From: Rhizobium esperanzae
Lineage (GTDB): Bacteria; Pseudomonadota; Alphaproteobacteria; Rhizobiales; Rhizobiaceae
Assembly: GCF_014197615.1 (NCBI RefSeq)
Contig: NZ_JACIFY010000015.1
Coordinates: 1-64,000 of the forward strand
Length of the DNA: 64,000 nucleotides
Direction: 5' to 3'
This document shows positions 40,308 through 49,626 of the stretch, piece after piece. Under the pieces are notes generated by a model. The model ran no database searches. It was not told the origin of the DNA and saw nothing but the letters and a program-made list of their open reading frames with translations. The stretch's first letter is position 1. Each line of letters opens with the position of its first letter. The position numbers were made by a program, and so were the translations under genes.

Positions 40308-40922
40308 TCAAGCCTGGATGACGACGACCCTGGCGCCGACCTCGACGCGGCTATAGAGGTCGATCACGTCGTGGTTCATCATGCGGATACAGCCGCTCGA
40401 CATGGCAAGACCGATCGATTGCGGCTGGTTGGTGCCGTGAATGCGGAAATGCGTGTCGCCGCCGCCGCGATAGAGATACATGGCGCGCGCGCCGAGCGGG
40501 TTGTTCGGGCCGCCCGGCATGCCGCCGGCAAGCTTGCGATAGCGCTCTTCGCGACGCTGCATGTTTTCGGTGGGCGTCCAGCTCGGCCACTCTGCCTTGC
40601 GGCCGATATAGGCGTCGCCGGCAAAAGCCAGCCCCTCGCGGCCGACGCCCACTCCATAACGCACTGCCCTGCCGTCGCCGAGAATATAGTAGGCACGACG
40701 CGCCGGGGTATCGACCACCACTGTTCCGGCAGCGTGGGTGGTTTCATAGGCCACTTCCTGGCGGCGGAGCTCCGGCTTGATCTTGTCGATCGGCACCTGC
40801 TTCAGCGGAAATTTCTCATCCGGAAGTGCGGCGTAATTCGTCTGGCTATTCAGGCCGGTCGAAGAGCAGCCGGCGACAAAAAGCGGCAGAGCGATCAGGA
40901 AGCCCCGGCGGGAGATCGTCAT
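40308..40922 (-). CDS. L,D-transpeptidase (YkuD) lipoprotein
   Basis: 204-residue envelope protein. The N-terminus SRRGFLIALPLFVAGC is a signal peptide with a lipobox (Cys19 lipidated); SRRGF hints at Tat export. The YkuD domain (about 65-203) contains YGVGVGREGLAFAGDAYIG and the catalytic pattern HGTNQPQSIG followed by SSGCIRM (H162, C178). It makes 3-3 peptidoglycan cross-links or ties proteins to peptidoglycan; Rhizobiales have many such enzymes. Confidence 0.9.
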   Translation of the reverse strand: MTISRRGFLIALPLFVAGCSSTGLNSQTNYAALPDEKFPLKQVPIDKIKPELRRQEVAYETTHAAGTVVVDTPARRAYYILGDGRAVRYGVGVGREGLAFAGDAYIGRKAEWPSWTPTENMQRREERYRKLAGGMPGGPNNPLGARAMYLYRGGGDTHFRIHGTNQPQSIGLAMSSGCIRMMNHDVIDLYSRVEVGARVVVIQA

Positions 40923-41059
40923 GAATGTGTCCTTAGTGCGTCAATATGATGTCGCAAGCTAAGGAGATTATGGTTAATGAACGGCTAACGGCGGCCCGCA
41001 ATAAGCGATCACGCAGCCGTCAGCACGTGAAAATTGTCGGCGGCGAACGACCATCCGCC

Positions 41060-42724
41060 TCACATATTCGGATAGACCGGTCCCTCACCGCCCTGCGGCG
41101 GTACCCAGTTGATGTTCTGGTTGGGATCCTTGATGTCGCAGGTCTTGCAGTGCACGCAGTTCTGGGCGTTGATGACGAAGGTGTCCTGCCCGTCCTTCTC
41201 CACCCATTCATAGACGCCGGCCGGACAGTAGCGCGTCGACGGGCCGGCATAGATGTCGTGCTCGGAACGCTTCTGCAGGCCCATATCCTTGACCTTCAGA
41301 TGCACCGGCTGGTCTTCCTCGTGATTGGTGTTCGACAGGAACACCGAGGACAGACGGTCGAAGGTCAGCACGCCATCCGGCTTCGGATAGGCGATCGGCT
41401 TGTGGTTGGCGGCCGGCTCGAGGCTCTGCGCATCGGTCTTGCCGTGACCAAGCGTGCCGAAGACCGAAAAGCCGAACAGCGTATTCGTCCACATGTCGAG
41501 ACCGCCGAGCGCCACGCCGATCGCCGTGCCGAACTTCGACCACAGCGGCTTGACGTTCCTCACCCGCTTCAGATCCTTGCCGATGTCGCCCTTGCGCCAT
41601 TCGTTTTCGATCTCGGCCACCTCGTCATGGCTGCGGCCCGAACCGATCGCCGCCGCCACCTTCTCGGCCGCCAGCATGCCCGACAGCACCGCATTGTGGC
41701 TGCCCTTGATGCGCGGCACGTTGACGAGACCGGCCGAACAGCCGATCAGCGCCCCGCCGGGGAAGGAAAGCTTCGGCACCGACTGGTAGCCGCCCTCGGT
41801 GATGGCACGCGCCCCATAAGAGAGCCGCTTGCCGCCCTCGAAGGTGCCGCGGATCGCCGGATGCGTCTTGAAGCGCTGGAACTCCTCGAAGGGATAGAGA
41901 TAGGGATTCTTGTAATTCAAATGGACGACGAAGCCGACGGCCACCAGATTGTCTTCGAGGTGATAGAGGAAGGAGCCGCCGCCGGTCTTCATGCCGAGCG
42001 GCCAGCCGAAGGAGTGCTGCACCAGGCCCTGCCGGTGGTTCTCCGGCTTGACCTGCCAGAGTTCCTTGATGCCGATGCCGAACTTCTGCGGCTCACGATC
42101 CTTCTGCAGATCGAACTTGGCGATCAGCTGCTTGGCGAGCGAACCGCGCACGCCCTCGCCGATCAGCACATATTTGCCGAGCAGTTCCATGCCGCGGGTA
42201 TAGTTCGGGCCGGGCTCGCCATTTCTCTCGATGCCCATGTCGCCGGTGGCGACGCCGATCACCGCGCCCGCCTCATTGTAGAGCACTTCCGCTGCGGCAA
42301 AGCCCGGATAGATCTCGACGCCGAGTTCTTCGGCCTTGGTTGCCAGCCAGCGACAGACGTTTCCGAGCGAGACGATGTAATTGCCGTGATTGTTCATCAG
42401 CGGCGGCATCAGCATGTTCGGCAGGCGGATCGAACCGGCGGGGCCGAGCACCAGGAAGTGGTCTGCCGTCACCTCGGTCTTGAAGGGATGATCGGCATCC
42501 TCACGCCAGCCGGGCAGCAGCCGGTCGATGCCGATCGGATCGACGACGGCGCCCGACAGGATATGCGCGCCCACTTCCGAGCCCTTCTCCAGCACGACGA
42601 CCGAAAGCTCCGGATTGACCTGCTTTAGCCGGATCGCGGCGGAAAGACCGGCCGGCCCCGCACCGACGATCACAACGTCGAATTCCATGCTCTCGCGTTC
42701 GGGCAGCTCAGTCGTCTCGGTCAT
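41060..42724 (-). CDS. Electron-transfer flavoprotein:ubiquinone oxidoreductase
   Basis: 554-residue ETF-QO (EC 1.5.5.1). It passes electrons from ETF, fed by acyl-CoA and amino-acid dehydrogenases, to ubiquinone at the inner membrane. The N-terminal FAD motif is VVIVGAGPAGLSAAIRL. Family blocks include GWPLGMKTGGGSFLYH and GGALIGCSAGLVNVPRIKG. The C-terminal 4Fe-4S domain has STRYCPAGVYEW and NCVHCKTCDIKDPNQNI, giving four ligand cysteines. Length matches the family. Monocistronic. Confidence 0.95.
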   Translation of the reverse strand: MTETTELPERESMEFDVVIVGAGPAGLSAAIRLKQVNPELSVVVLEKGSEVGAHILSGAVVDPIGIDRLLPGWREDADHPFKTEVTADHFLVLGPAGSIRLPNMLMPPLMNNHGNYIVSLGNVCRWLATKAEELGVEIYPGFAAAEVLYNEAGAVIGVATGDMGIERNGEPGPNYTRGMELLGKYVLIGEGVRGSLAKQLIAKFDLQKDREPQKFGIGIKELWQVKPENHRQGLVQHSFGWPLGMKTGGGSFLYHLEDNLVAVGFVVHLNYKNPYLYPFEEFQRFKTHPAIRGTFEGGKRLSYGARAITEGGYQSVPKLSFPGGALIGCSAGLVNVPRIKGSHNAVLSGMLAAEKVAAAIGSGRSHDEVAEIENEWRKGDIGKDLKRVRNVKPLWSKFGTAIGVALGGLDMWTNTLFGFSVFGTLGHGKTDAQSLEPAANHKPIAYPKPDGVLTFDRLSSVFLSNTNHEEDQPVHLKVKDMGLQKRSEHDIYAGPSTRYCPAGVYEWVEKDGQDTFVINAQNCVHCKTCDIKDPNQNINWVPPQGGEGPVYPNM

Positions 42725-42965
42725 TCACTCGTCTCCGCTTGGCGGCACGCGGCCGTCATCTCCTCATAGGCACTTTCTTGTCAAAACGAGAAAGCATTGT
42801 CGAGCCGGGATACGACAAGCAATCTTCAATTCGCACAATAGATATGCTTCGGGAGGCCGAATAATATGACGCTTACGTCAACCGCAATCGTCAAGGCGGT
42901 CACGCTCCCTTTCCTTTCCCGCCACTTGCGCCTTATACATCGCCTAGAGAAATCGGAGGACAATC

Positions 42966-43754
42966 ATGGATCTCGGCATCGACGGCAAACGGGCGCTCGT
43001 CCTCGCCTCCTCGCGTGGGCTCGGTCTCGGCATCGCCGTGGCACTGGCGCGCGAAGGCGCAAACGTGCTGCTCTGCGGGCGCAGCGGCGAGCAGCTGGAG
43101 GCCAATTGCAAGGCGATCAACAGCGAAGGCAAAGGCCGGGCCGACTGGATCTGGGCCGATCTCGGGGATGAACGTTTCGTCGAGACGGTAACGAGCGCGG
43201 TGAAGGAGAAATTCGGCGGGCTCGATATCCTCGTCAACAATACCGGCGGGCCGACGCCCGGCACGACCGAGGACATGACGGCTGAAAAACTCGAGACCTA
43301 TTTCCTCTCCATGGTCGCCCGCGTGATTACGCTGACCAATGCGCTGCTGCCCGGCATGAAGGCACAGGGCTGGGGCCGCATCCTGACGGTCGCCTCCTCA
43401 GGCGTCATCGAACCGATCGCCAATCTGGCGTTGTCGAATACGCTGCGCCCGGCGCTTGCCGGCTGGAGCAAGACGCTGGCCTCCGAAGTGGCGGGCTTCG
43501 GCGTTACCACCAACCTGCTCTTGCCGGGCAGCATCCTGACCGGGCGGCTCGACGATCTCGACGGGGCGGCGGCCAAGCGGACGGGCAAGAGCCTCGAAGA
43601 GATCCGGACCGACAAGGAAGCGCGCATTCCCGTCGGTCGCTACGGCAGGGTGGAAGAATTTGCCGCAACGGCTGCCTTCCTCTGCAGCCAGCCGGCCAGC
43701 TACATCACCGGCTCGCTGATCCGCTGCGACGGCGGCGCGGCGCGATCCGTCTGA
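42966..43754 (+). CDS. SDR-family oxidoreductase with altered catalytic Tyr/Lys
   Basis: 262-residue short-chain dehydrogenase fold. The cofactor loop is LASSRGLGLGIAVAL, NNTGG stands for NNAGG, and TVASSGVIEPI keeps the catalytic Ser region. Where classical members have YxxxK, this one reads SNTLR (PIANLALSNTLRPAL), so both Tyr and Lys are missing. The C-terminus ends in the usual ITGSLIRCDGG. It belongs to an SDR subgroup with this change. Activity and substrate are unknown. GGAGGACA precedes the ATG. Confidence 0.85.
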   Translation: MDLGIDGKRALVLASSRGLGLGIAVALAREGANVLLCGRSGEQLEANCKAINSEGKGRADWIWADLGDERFVETVTSAVKEKFGGLDILVNNTGGPTPGTTEDMTAEKLETYFLSMVARVITLTNALLPGMKAQGWGRILTVASSGVIEPIANLALSNTLRPALAGWSKTLASEVAGFGVTTNLLLPGSILTGRLDDLDGAAAKRTGKSLEEIRTDKEARIPVGRYGRVEEFAATAAFLCSQPASYITGSLIRCDGGAARSV

Positions 43755-43780
43755 CGGCGCTCCAACAGTTTTCAATCCTC

Positions 43781-43820
43781 GCATCGGCCCGCAAATCGAT
43801 TCCGCTTTTCGGGCCGATGC
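43781..43820. terminator. Hairpin between convergent SDR and phosphotransferase genes
   Basis: GCATCGGCCCG (43781-43791) and CGGGCCGATGC (43810-43820) form an 11-bp perfect stem around an 18-nt loop, abutting the stop of the phosphotransferase gene. Confidence 0.6.
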
Positions 43821-43821
43821 G

Positions 43822-44703
43822 TTAGCCGGCATGAGCCGCGACGGCCGCCCAACTCGCGGCACTCTCAACCATCGATCCGACATGGGCCGGATCGTCCGCG
43901 ATTTCGGCGAGCTCGGACAGACGATGGTAGCCCGTCATGATCGCAATGCGCCGCCGATCGAGCTTGCGTCCGGTCAGCATTTCATAGGCCGATACGATGC
44001 GGGCGGTCAGATCCGGCGAGATGAAATTCGAGTAGATGAACTCCTGGTGCAACGGGCCAAAGCCCGAATCGGTGAAATCGTAAATGCCGTTGAGCCTCCT
44101 CCGCGCATGGTCGAAGGCCATGTTCCAGCCATGGCCGTCGAAGAAGCCGTAGGTCTTGCCGTGTGGATCGGGCGGCAAGGCTTCGAAATCGGCAATGACG
44201 GCCTCGGCAAAGCTGCGGATCTCGGGCGGCAGCAGCGGCAAAGCCCTTGTTCGCACCGCCTCCGGCGATTGCCAGGGCTGGATCGGCCCGGCACCGGCCG
44301 ACCGTAAACGATCGGCATCGAGCACATGCAGCTCGGCGTAAAAACGCGCCAGATCATCTGCAAGGTGCTGACGATCGCCTTCGCCAAGCGCCTGGTAATC
44401 TTCGACGATCAGATGTTCGCCATCGAGCTTGGCATGGCTGGAGAAGATCGGCGGCCCGTCGTGAATGTGCATGTCGGGAACCGCCATCGACAGCGACGGC
44501 CGAATGATGTCGAGCAAGGCGGCTTCCTTGACAAGCGCTCGTTCCGCGGCTGGATGGCGGGGGAACTTGAAGATCAGCGTGTCATCGACGTCGACGGCAA
44601 GGGAATCCCAGCTTTTCGCCGCCAGCTTGAAGACGGAGCCCGTCAGTTTCGGAAACACGCTTGTGATGAGAGAGCGAAATTCGCTGGGGTTCAACTCGGT
44701 CAT
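43822..44703 (-). CDS. APH-family phosphotransferase
   Basis: 293-residue kinase-like protein. DTLIFKFPRHPAAERALVKEAALL supplies the ATP-site Lys and Glu. The catalytic loop reads GFFDGHGWNMAFDH and the metal Asp lies in GIYDFTDSGFGP. Such enzymes phosphorylate antibiotics, homoserine, choline or sugars. Chromosomal context gives no hint of resistance. The start MTELNPSEF follows AGGCAGG; the upstream in-frame extension is low-complexity. Confidence 0.8.
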   Translation of the reverse strand: MTELNPSEFRSLITSVFPKLTGSVFKLAAKSWDSLAVDVDDTLIFKFPRHPAAERALVKEAALLDIIRPSLSMAVPDMHIHDGPPIFSSHAKLDGEHLIVEDYQALGEGDRQHLADDLARFYAELHVLDADRLRSAGAGPIQPWQSPEAVRTRALPLLPPEIRSFAEAVIADFEALPPDPHGKTYGFFDGHGWNMAFDHARRRLNGIYDFTDSGFGPLHQEFIYSNFISPDLTARIVSAYEMLTGRKLDRRRIAIMTGYHRLSELAEIADDPAHVGSMVESAASWAAVAAHAG

Positions 44704-44831
44704 GACGACCTGCCTTCTCTTTTTCCCTGTTTTCCCGGCGGCTTGCGGATGGATATCGGCCTGTCGCGAGCCGCCTGCCCCTCCGCCGTCAGGCGGCATC
44801 GGGTTACACTGGGTCTATATTAGTATAGTTT

Positions 44832-44849
44832 GAATATTACGGAATATTC
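44832..44849. promoter_or_regulatory. Perfect 7-4-7 inverted repeat upstream of the RND efflux operon
   Basis: GAATATT-ACGG-AATATTC lies in an AT-rich stretch 146 bp before the periplasmic adaptor gene. It is the likeliest operator for a repressor of the pump. No regulator gene is adjacent. Confidence 0.45.
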
Positions 44850-44995
44850 ATTACAAAAATTTAAGCCGTTATAACCACTTAGTGATCGCGACTCCGGAAT
44901 TATGTCTTTTTTGCGCCGCAATATAAGCGGCTCTATCACGGCATAAAATTTCGCAACCTTGCCCCCGCAACCTTGCCCAAAAACCGGTCTCGCCC

Positions 44996-46285
44996 ATGAA
45001 GAAATTTTGGATCACCGTCAGCATTATCGCCGTTGCCGCCGTCGGCGTCTGGCAATTCGGGAATCTGATCCCCTATGCCTCCCGCATTCCGTACCTCTCG
45101 CAGTTCATCAAGCAGCCGGCCGGCAGCAATGGCGGCAGGCAACAAGCGCAGGCCGATCAAGCGCAGAGCGGTGGGCAACAGGGCGGCGGGCGCAAACGCG
45201 GCGGCGGCGGCCCGACGGTCGTCAAAACAGTCGCGGCTGTCAAAACGACGCTGCCGATGGATGTGACCGCTTCCGGCTGGGCGGATGCGGATGACAATAC
45301 GACCATTGCCGCACAGGAACAGGGCCTGATCGTCAGCATCAGTGCCAAGGACGGAGCGAGCGTCAAAGCCGGCGATCTGATCGCCAAGCTCGACGACCGA
45401 ACGGCCAAGGCCGCCGTCGACAAGGACAATGCGATGATCGTGCGCGACACGGCAACCCTTTCGGAAGCCGAGACCGCATTGACCCGCGCGCAGGACCTCT
45501 TCAATCAGAAAGCTGGGACTCAGCAGAGCCTCGACCAGGCGGTCGCGGCCCGCGATACCGCCGCCGCCACCGTCGATGCCGACAAGGCGTCGCTTGCCTC
45601 CGATCAGATCATCCTCGAAAACACCGATATCCGTGCGCCTTTCGACGGCCGGCTCGGTGATATCGGGATCAGCAAGGGCGCCTTCCTCAATGCCGGCTCG
45701 GCGATCGTCACCATCGCCAAGTACGATCCGATCTATGTGAAATTCCATCTGCAGGAACGCTATCTCAGGGAGCTGAAGACCGCGCTCGCAGCCGGTCCGG
45801 TCGAGGTCAGCACGGTGCCGGCTTCCACCAAGGGGCAGGTCCGAAAAGGCGAGATCAGCTTCTACGACAATACGGTCGACACGGCCTCGGGCACCATCCT
45901 CGCCAAGGCGAAATTCGAGAATGCCTCCGGCGCGCTCTGGCCCGGCCAGTCGGTCAACATCGTCGTGCATTTCGACAATGACGAGCAGCAGGTGGTCGTG
46001 CCGACGGTTGCCGTCAGCCCCGGCCCGGACGGTTTCTTCGCCTTCGTCGCCAAGGACGGCAAATCGCATCTGACGCCGGTCACCGTTGCCCGCGCCAATG
46101 GCGGCTTCACCGCCATCGAATCGGGCCTGCAGGCCGGCGACCACGTCGTCGTCGAGGGCCAGGGTCAGCTCAGCGACCAGCAGGCGATCAACGAGCAGTT
46201 CGACGAAAAGACGCTTGATGTCGCCTCCGCCGAAGAGCCTCGGCAGCAGCAATCCGAGACGATCGCGGTGGGAGCGCAGCAATGA
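44996..46285 (+). CDS. RND efflux periplasmic adaptor (MdtA-like)
   Basis: 429-residue membrane-fusion protein. It has an N-terminal signal anchor (about 4-24), a Gln/Gly-rich linker (about 45-72), the lipoyl half-motif GLIVSISAKDGASVKAGDLIAKLDD, a coiled-coil hairpin (about 140-190), IRAPFDGRLGDIGISKGAFLNAG, and beta-barrel and membrane-proximal domains. It bridges the RND pump to an outer-membrane channel (TolC-like, not in the window). Its TGA overlaps the pump ATG (ATGA). Confidence 0.9.
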   Translation: MKKFWITVSIIAVAAVGVWQFGNLIPYASRIPYLSQFIKQPAGSNGGRQQAQADQAQSGGQQGGGRKRGGGGPTVVKTVAAVKTTLPMDVTASGWADADDNTTIAAQEQGLIVSISAKDGASVKAGDLIAKLDDRTAKAAVDKDNAMIVRDTATLSEAETALTRAQDLFNQKAGTQQSLDQAVAARDTAAATVDADKASLASDQIILENTDIRAPFDGRLGDIGISKGAFLNAGSAIVTIAKYDPIYVKFHLQERYLRELKTALAAGPVEVSTVPASTKGQVRKGEISFYDNTVDTASGTILAKAKFENASGALWPGQSVNIVVHFDNDEQQVVVPTVAVSPGPDGFFAFVAKDGKSHLTPVTVARANGGFTAIESGLQAGDHVVVEGQGQLSDQQAINEQFDEKTLDVASAEEPRQQQSETIAVGAQQ

Positions 46286-49200
46286 TCCCCAATTTCTGTA
46301 TTCAGCGCCCGGTCGCCACGACGCTGCTTGCCATCGGCGTCATTCTGGCCGGCCTTGCCGGTTACCAACTCGTGCCGGTGGCAGCCCTTCCCCAGGTCGA
46401 TTTTCCGACAATCAACGTTTCGGCGCAGTTGAGCGGCGCCTCGCCGCAGACGATGGCGACGTCGGTCGCGACACCACTGATCAAGCAGTTCGAGACCATT
46501 CCCGGGATCAGCGAAATCAGCGCATCGAGCTCGCTCGGCAGCAGCAGCATCGTGCTGCAGTTCGATCTCAACCGCGATATCGACGCCGCTGCGGCCGACG
46601 TCCAGGCAGCGATCTCGCATGCGACCCGGCAATTGCCCGATAACCTGACGACGCCGCCGAGCTACCGCAAGACCAACCCGGCCGATGCGCCTGTGATGCT
46701 GCTCTCCGTGCAGAGCAACACCATGCCGCGCAGCAAGCTCGACGAGATTGCCGAGGATATCATCTCACCGTCGCTGTCGACGCTTCCCGGCGTCGCCCAG
46801 GTCAGTGTCTACGGTGCGCAGACCTATGCCGTGCGCGTCGAGGTCGACCCCAACAAGCTTTTGACCCGCGGTATCGGCATCGATACCGTCAACAAGGCGC
46901 TTTCTGCCGCCAACAGCCAGCAGCCTGTGGGCACGCTGCAGAACAATTCGCAGAGCATGACGATCACGGCGAACACGCAGCGTACCAATGCCGAACAATT
47001 CCGCTCGCTTGTTATCGCCAATCCGAACGGCGCGCCGATCCACCTTGGCGACGTCGCCGATGTGCAGGACAGCGTCGAGAACCAGTATACCGGCAGCTGG
47101 TATGACGGCCAGCGCGGCATCATCCTTGCCATCCAGCGTCAGCCGGATGCCAACACGGTCGATGTCGTCGATGCGATCAACGCCAAGCTGCCGCAGCTGC
47201 ACGCGGAAATTCCGCCCTCGGTCAACACCGTCGTCATGAACGATGCCGCAAAGCCGATTCGCGCCGCCATTGCCGACGTCAAGTTCACGCTGTTTCTGAC
47301 GATCGGCCTCGTCGTTCTCGTCATCTACCTCTTCACCGGCCATGCCACGGCCACGATCATTCCGGGACTTGCCGTTCCGCTGTCGCTGATCGCGACCTTC
47401 GGCATGATGTATGTGCTCGGCTACAGCATCGACAACATCTCGCTGCTTGGGCTGACGCTCGCGGTGGGGCTGGTGGTGGACGACGCGATCGTCATGCTCG
47501 AGAACATCCTGCGCCATGTCGAAGAAGGCATGCCGGTGCGGGAGGCGGCGATCAAGGGGGCCGGCGAAGTCAGCTACACCATCATTTCCATGTCGGTTTC
47601 GCTGATCGCGGTGTTCATCCCGATCCTCCTGATGGGCGGCGTCGTCGGCCGGGTCTTCAACGAATTCGGCATGGTGGTCGCCATCGCCATCATTTCGTCG
47701 GCCATCGTCTCGCTGACCGTGACGCCGATGCTCGGCTCGCGGCTGTCCAACAATCACAGCCGCCCGCCGCTCCTCATCCGCATTTTCGATGCCGGCTTCG
47801 AGCGGACGCTCAACGGCTACGACAGGGCTGTCGGCTGGTGCCTTCGCCATCGCGTCACGATCCTCGGCGTCTTCCTCGGCTCTGTCGCATTGACGGTCTA
47901 TTTCTTCATGACGCTGCCGACGAGCTTTTTCCCGCAGGAAGATATCGGCCGCCTGACGGTCAGCACCCAGGCGCGGCAGGACATTTCCTATACCGCCATG
48001 GAGGCGCTGCAGAAACAGGCGGCGGCCGCCGTCAAGGCGAATCCGGCGGTCAATCACGTGATGTCGACGATCGGCGGCAACCCGAACAAACCGCAGAACA
48101 ACGGCTCGATGTTCGTCGAGCTCAAGGACAAGAACGAGCGCCCGCCGCTTGACCAGACGCTGCGCGAGCTGCGCACGGCGATCAACAAGATCCCCGGATT
48201 GCAGGCCTTCGTGACGCCGAACCAGAGCCTGCGCTTCGGCGGCCGCCAGACCGCCAGCCAATATCAGCTGGTGGTGCAGGCGCTGAGCGCCGATCAGACC
48301 AACCTCTGGGCCGGCAAGATCCAGGCGGCGATGCGTGGCGACCGCGATCTGTTCACCGATGTGACCTCGGATGCCCAGAACAACGCCCTGCAGGCCAATA
48401 TCGTCATCGATACCGAGCGGGCAGCCGCTTACGGCATCGACAACGATACGCTGCGCACGACGCTGCAGGAATCCTTCAGCGGATATGCGGCGGCGGAAAT
48501 CCAGTCGACCGGCGACAGCTACGACGTCATCGTCGAATACGACACCAGCAAACCCTGGGACGACCAGAAACTGTCGGAGATCCGCGTCGCCTCCTCCAAT
48601 GGCAGCCTGGTGCCGCTGTCGAACTTCGCGCACGTGCAACGCACCACCGGCCCGGTGACCATCAACCAGACCGGCCAGCTGGTGTCGACCACGGTTTCCT
48701 TCAACCTGCCGGAAGGCGTCTCGCTCAGCAATGCGACGGCGGCGATCGATCAGATCAAGAAGGACATCAGCGTTCCGGCAGACGTCTTCACCTCCTATGG
48801 CGGCACGGCGGAAATCTTCCAGCAGTCGCAGGGCAATACGCCCTATCTGATCCTGGCGGCCATTTTGACCATCTATGTCGTGCTCGGCGTGCTCTATGAA
48901 AGCTTCATCCATCCGCTCACCATCCTCTCCGGCCTTCCGGCGGCGGCCTTCGGTGCGCTGCTGGCGCTTAAGATCATGGGCTTCGACCTGTCGATCATCG
49001 CCCTTATCGGCCTCTTGATGCTGATCGGCATCGTCAAGAAGAACGCGATCATGATGATCGACGTGGCGGTGGAGACCATGCGCACGACGGGCGAAAAAGC
49101 GACGTCAGCGATCCACGAGGCCTGCGTGCGGCGCTTCCGGCCGATCATGATGACGACCTTCTGCGCCCTGCTCGGCGCCCTGCCGATCGCGCTCGGCACG

Positions 49201-49410
49201 GGAGCAAGCTCGGAACTGCGCCAGCCGCTCGGCATCGCCGTCGTCGGCGGCCTGATCGTCTCGCAGATGCTGACGTTGTTCATCACCCCGGTCATCTTCG
49301 TCGAGATGGACCGCTTCGGAAACTTCCTCGGCCGCCTGATCGGCGGAAAGAAGGTCGAGGAGGAGCCGGAAGTGCAGGTGCAGGAGGCAAGGGCAATGGC
49401 TGCCGAATGA
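46282..49410 (+). CDS. RND multidrug efflux permease (AcrB/MdtB-type)
   Basis: 1042-residue inner-membrane proton-driven pump with twelve membrane segments and two large periplasmic loops. It opens FCIQRPVATTLLAIGVILAGLAGYQLVPVAALPQVDFPTI. TM4 contains GLTLAVGLVVDDAIVMLENI, with the proton-relay Asp pair. The second half repeats with LIGLLMLIGIVKKNAIMMIDVAV, and GALPIALGTGASSELRQPLGIAVVGG closes. Translationally coupled to the adaptor. Substrates are unknown. Confidence 0.95.
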   Translation: MIPNFCIQRPVATTLLAIGVILAGLAGYQLVPVAALPQVDFPTINVSAQLSGASPQTMATSVATPLIKQFETIPGISEISASSSLGSSSIVLQFDLNRDIDAAAADVQAAISHATRQLPDNLTTPPSYRKTNPADAPVMLLSVQSNTMPRSKLDEIAEDIISPSLSTLPGVAQVSVYGAQTYAVRVEVDPNKLLTRGIGIDTVNKALSAANSQQPVGTLQNNSQSMTITANTQRTNAEQFRSLVIANPNGAPIHLGDVADVQDSVENQYTGSWYDGQRGIILAIQRQPDANTVDVVDAINAKLPQLHAEIPPSVNTVVMNDAAKPIRAAIADVKFTLFLTIGLVVLVIYLFTGHATATIIPGLAVPLSLIATFGMMYVLGYSIDNISLLGLTLAVGLVVDDAIVMLENILRHVEEGMPVREAAIKGAGEVSYTIISMSVSLIAVFIPILLMGGVVGRVFNEFGMVVAIAIISSAIVSLTVTPMLGSRLSNNHSRPPLLIRIFDAGFERTLNGYDRAVGWCLRHRVTILGVFLGSVALTVYFFMTLPTSFFPQEDIGRLTVSTQARQDISYTAMEALQKQAAAAVKANPAVNHVMSTIGGNPNKPQNNGSMFVELKDKNERPPLDQTLRELRTAINKIPGLQAFVTPNQSLRFGGRQTASQYQLVVQALSADQTNLWAGKIQAAMRGDRDLFTDVTSDAQNNALQANIVIDTERAAAYGIDNDTLRTTLQESFSGYAAAEIQSTGDSYDVIVEYDTSKPWDDQKLSEIRVASSNGSLVPLSNFAHVQRTTGPVTINQTGQLVSTTVSFNLPEGVSLSNATAAIDQIKKDISVPADVFTSYGGTAEIFQQSQGNTPYLILAAILTIYVVLGVLYESFIHPLTILSGLPAAAFGALLALKIMGFDLSIIALIGLLMLIGIVKKNAIMMIDVAVETMRTTGEKATSAIHEACVRRFRPIMMTTFCALLGALPIALGTGASSELRQPLGIAVVGGLIVSQMLTLFITPVIFVEMDRFGNFLGRLIGGKKVEEEPEVQVQEARAMAAE

Positions 49411-49450
49411 TGACGGCCCTCTGAGTTCGGCATAGCCGATCAGCCCCTGC

Positions 49451-49489
49451 GGCGCACTTCTTCTTTCCAACCGGGAGAAGAAGTGCGCC
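49451..49489 (+). terminator. Terminator hairpin after the RND operon
   Basis: GGCGCACTTCTTCT (49451-49464) and AGAAGAAGTGCGCC (49476-49489) form a 14-bp perfect stem with an 11-nt loop, 41 bp beyond the permease stop codon. Confidence 0.65.
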
Positions 49490-49626
49490 TCGATCACATC
49501 GAGTTCGCGCCTCTTGAATGTGTCACGCCTCTATGGCATCACCCGCCCTCCTTGATCCGGGCGTTCGCACGCCCTTGCGGAGCAGCGCTCCGTTTCCAAC
49601 AACAATCGGCATGAAGAGGTGCGGGC

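Noticed and set aside
46765..48912. 715-codon minus-strand frame opposite the RND permease
   Set aside because: Low-complexity Arg/Asp/His shadow of a well-supported gene; no ribosome site or family.
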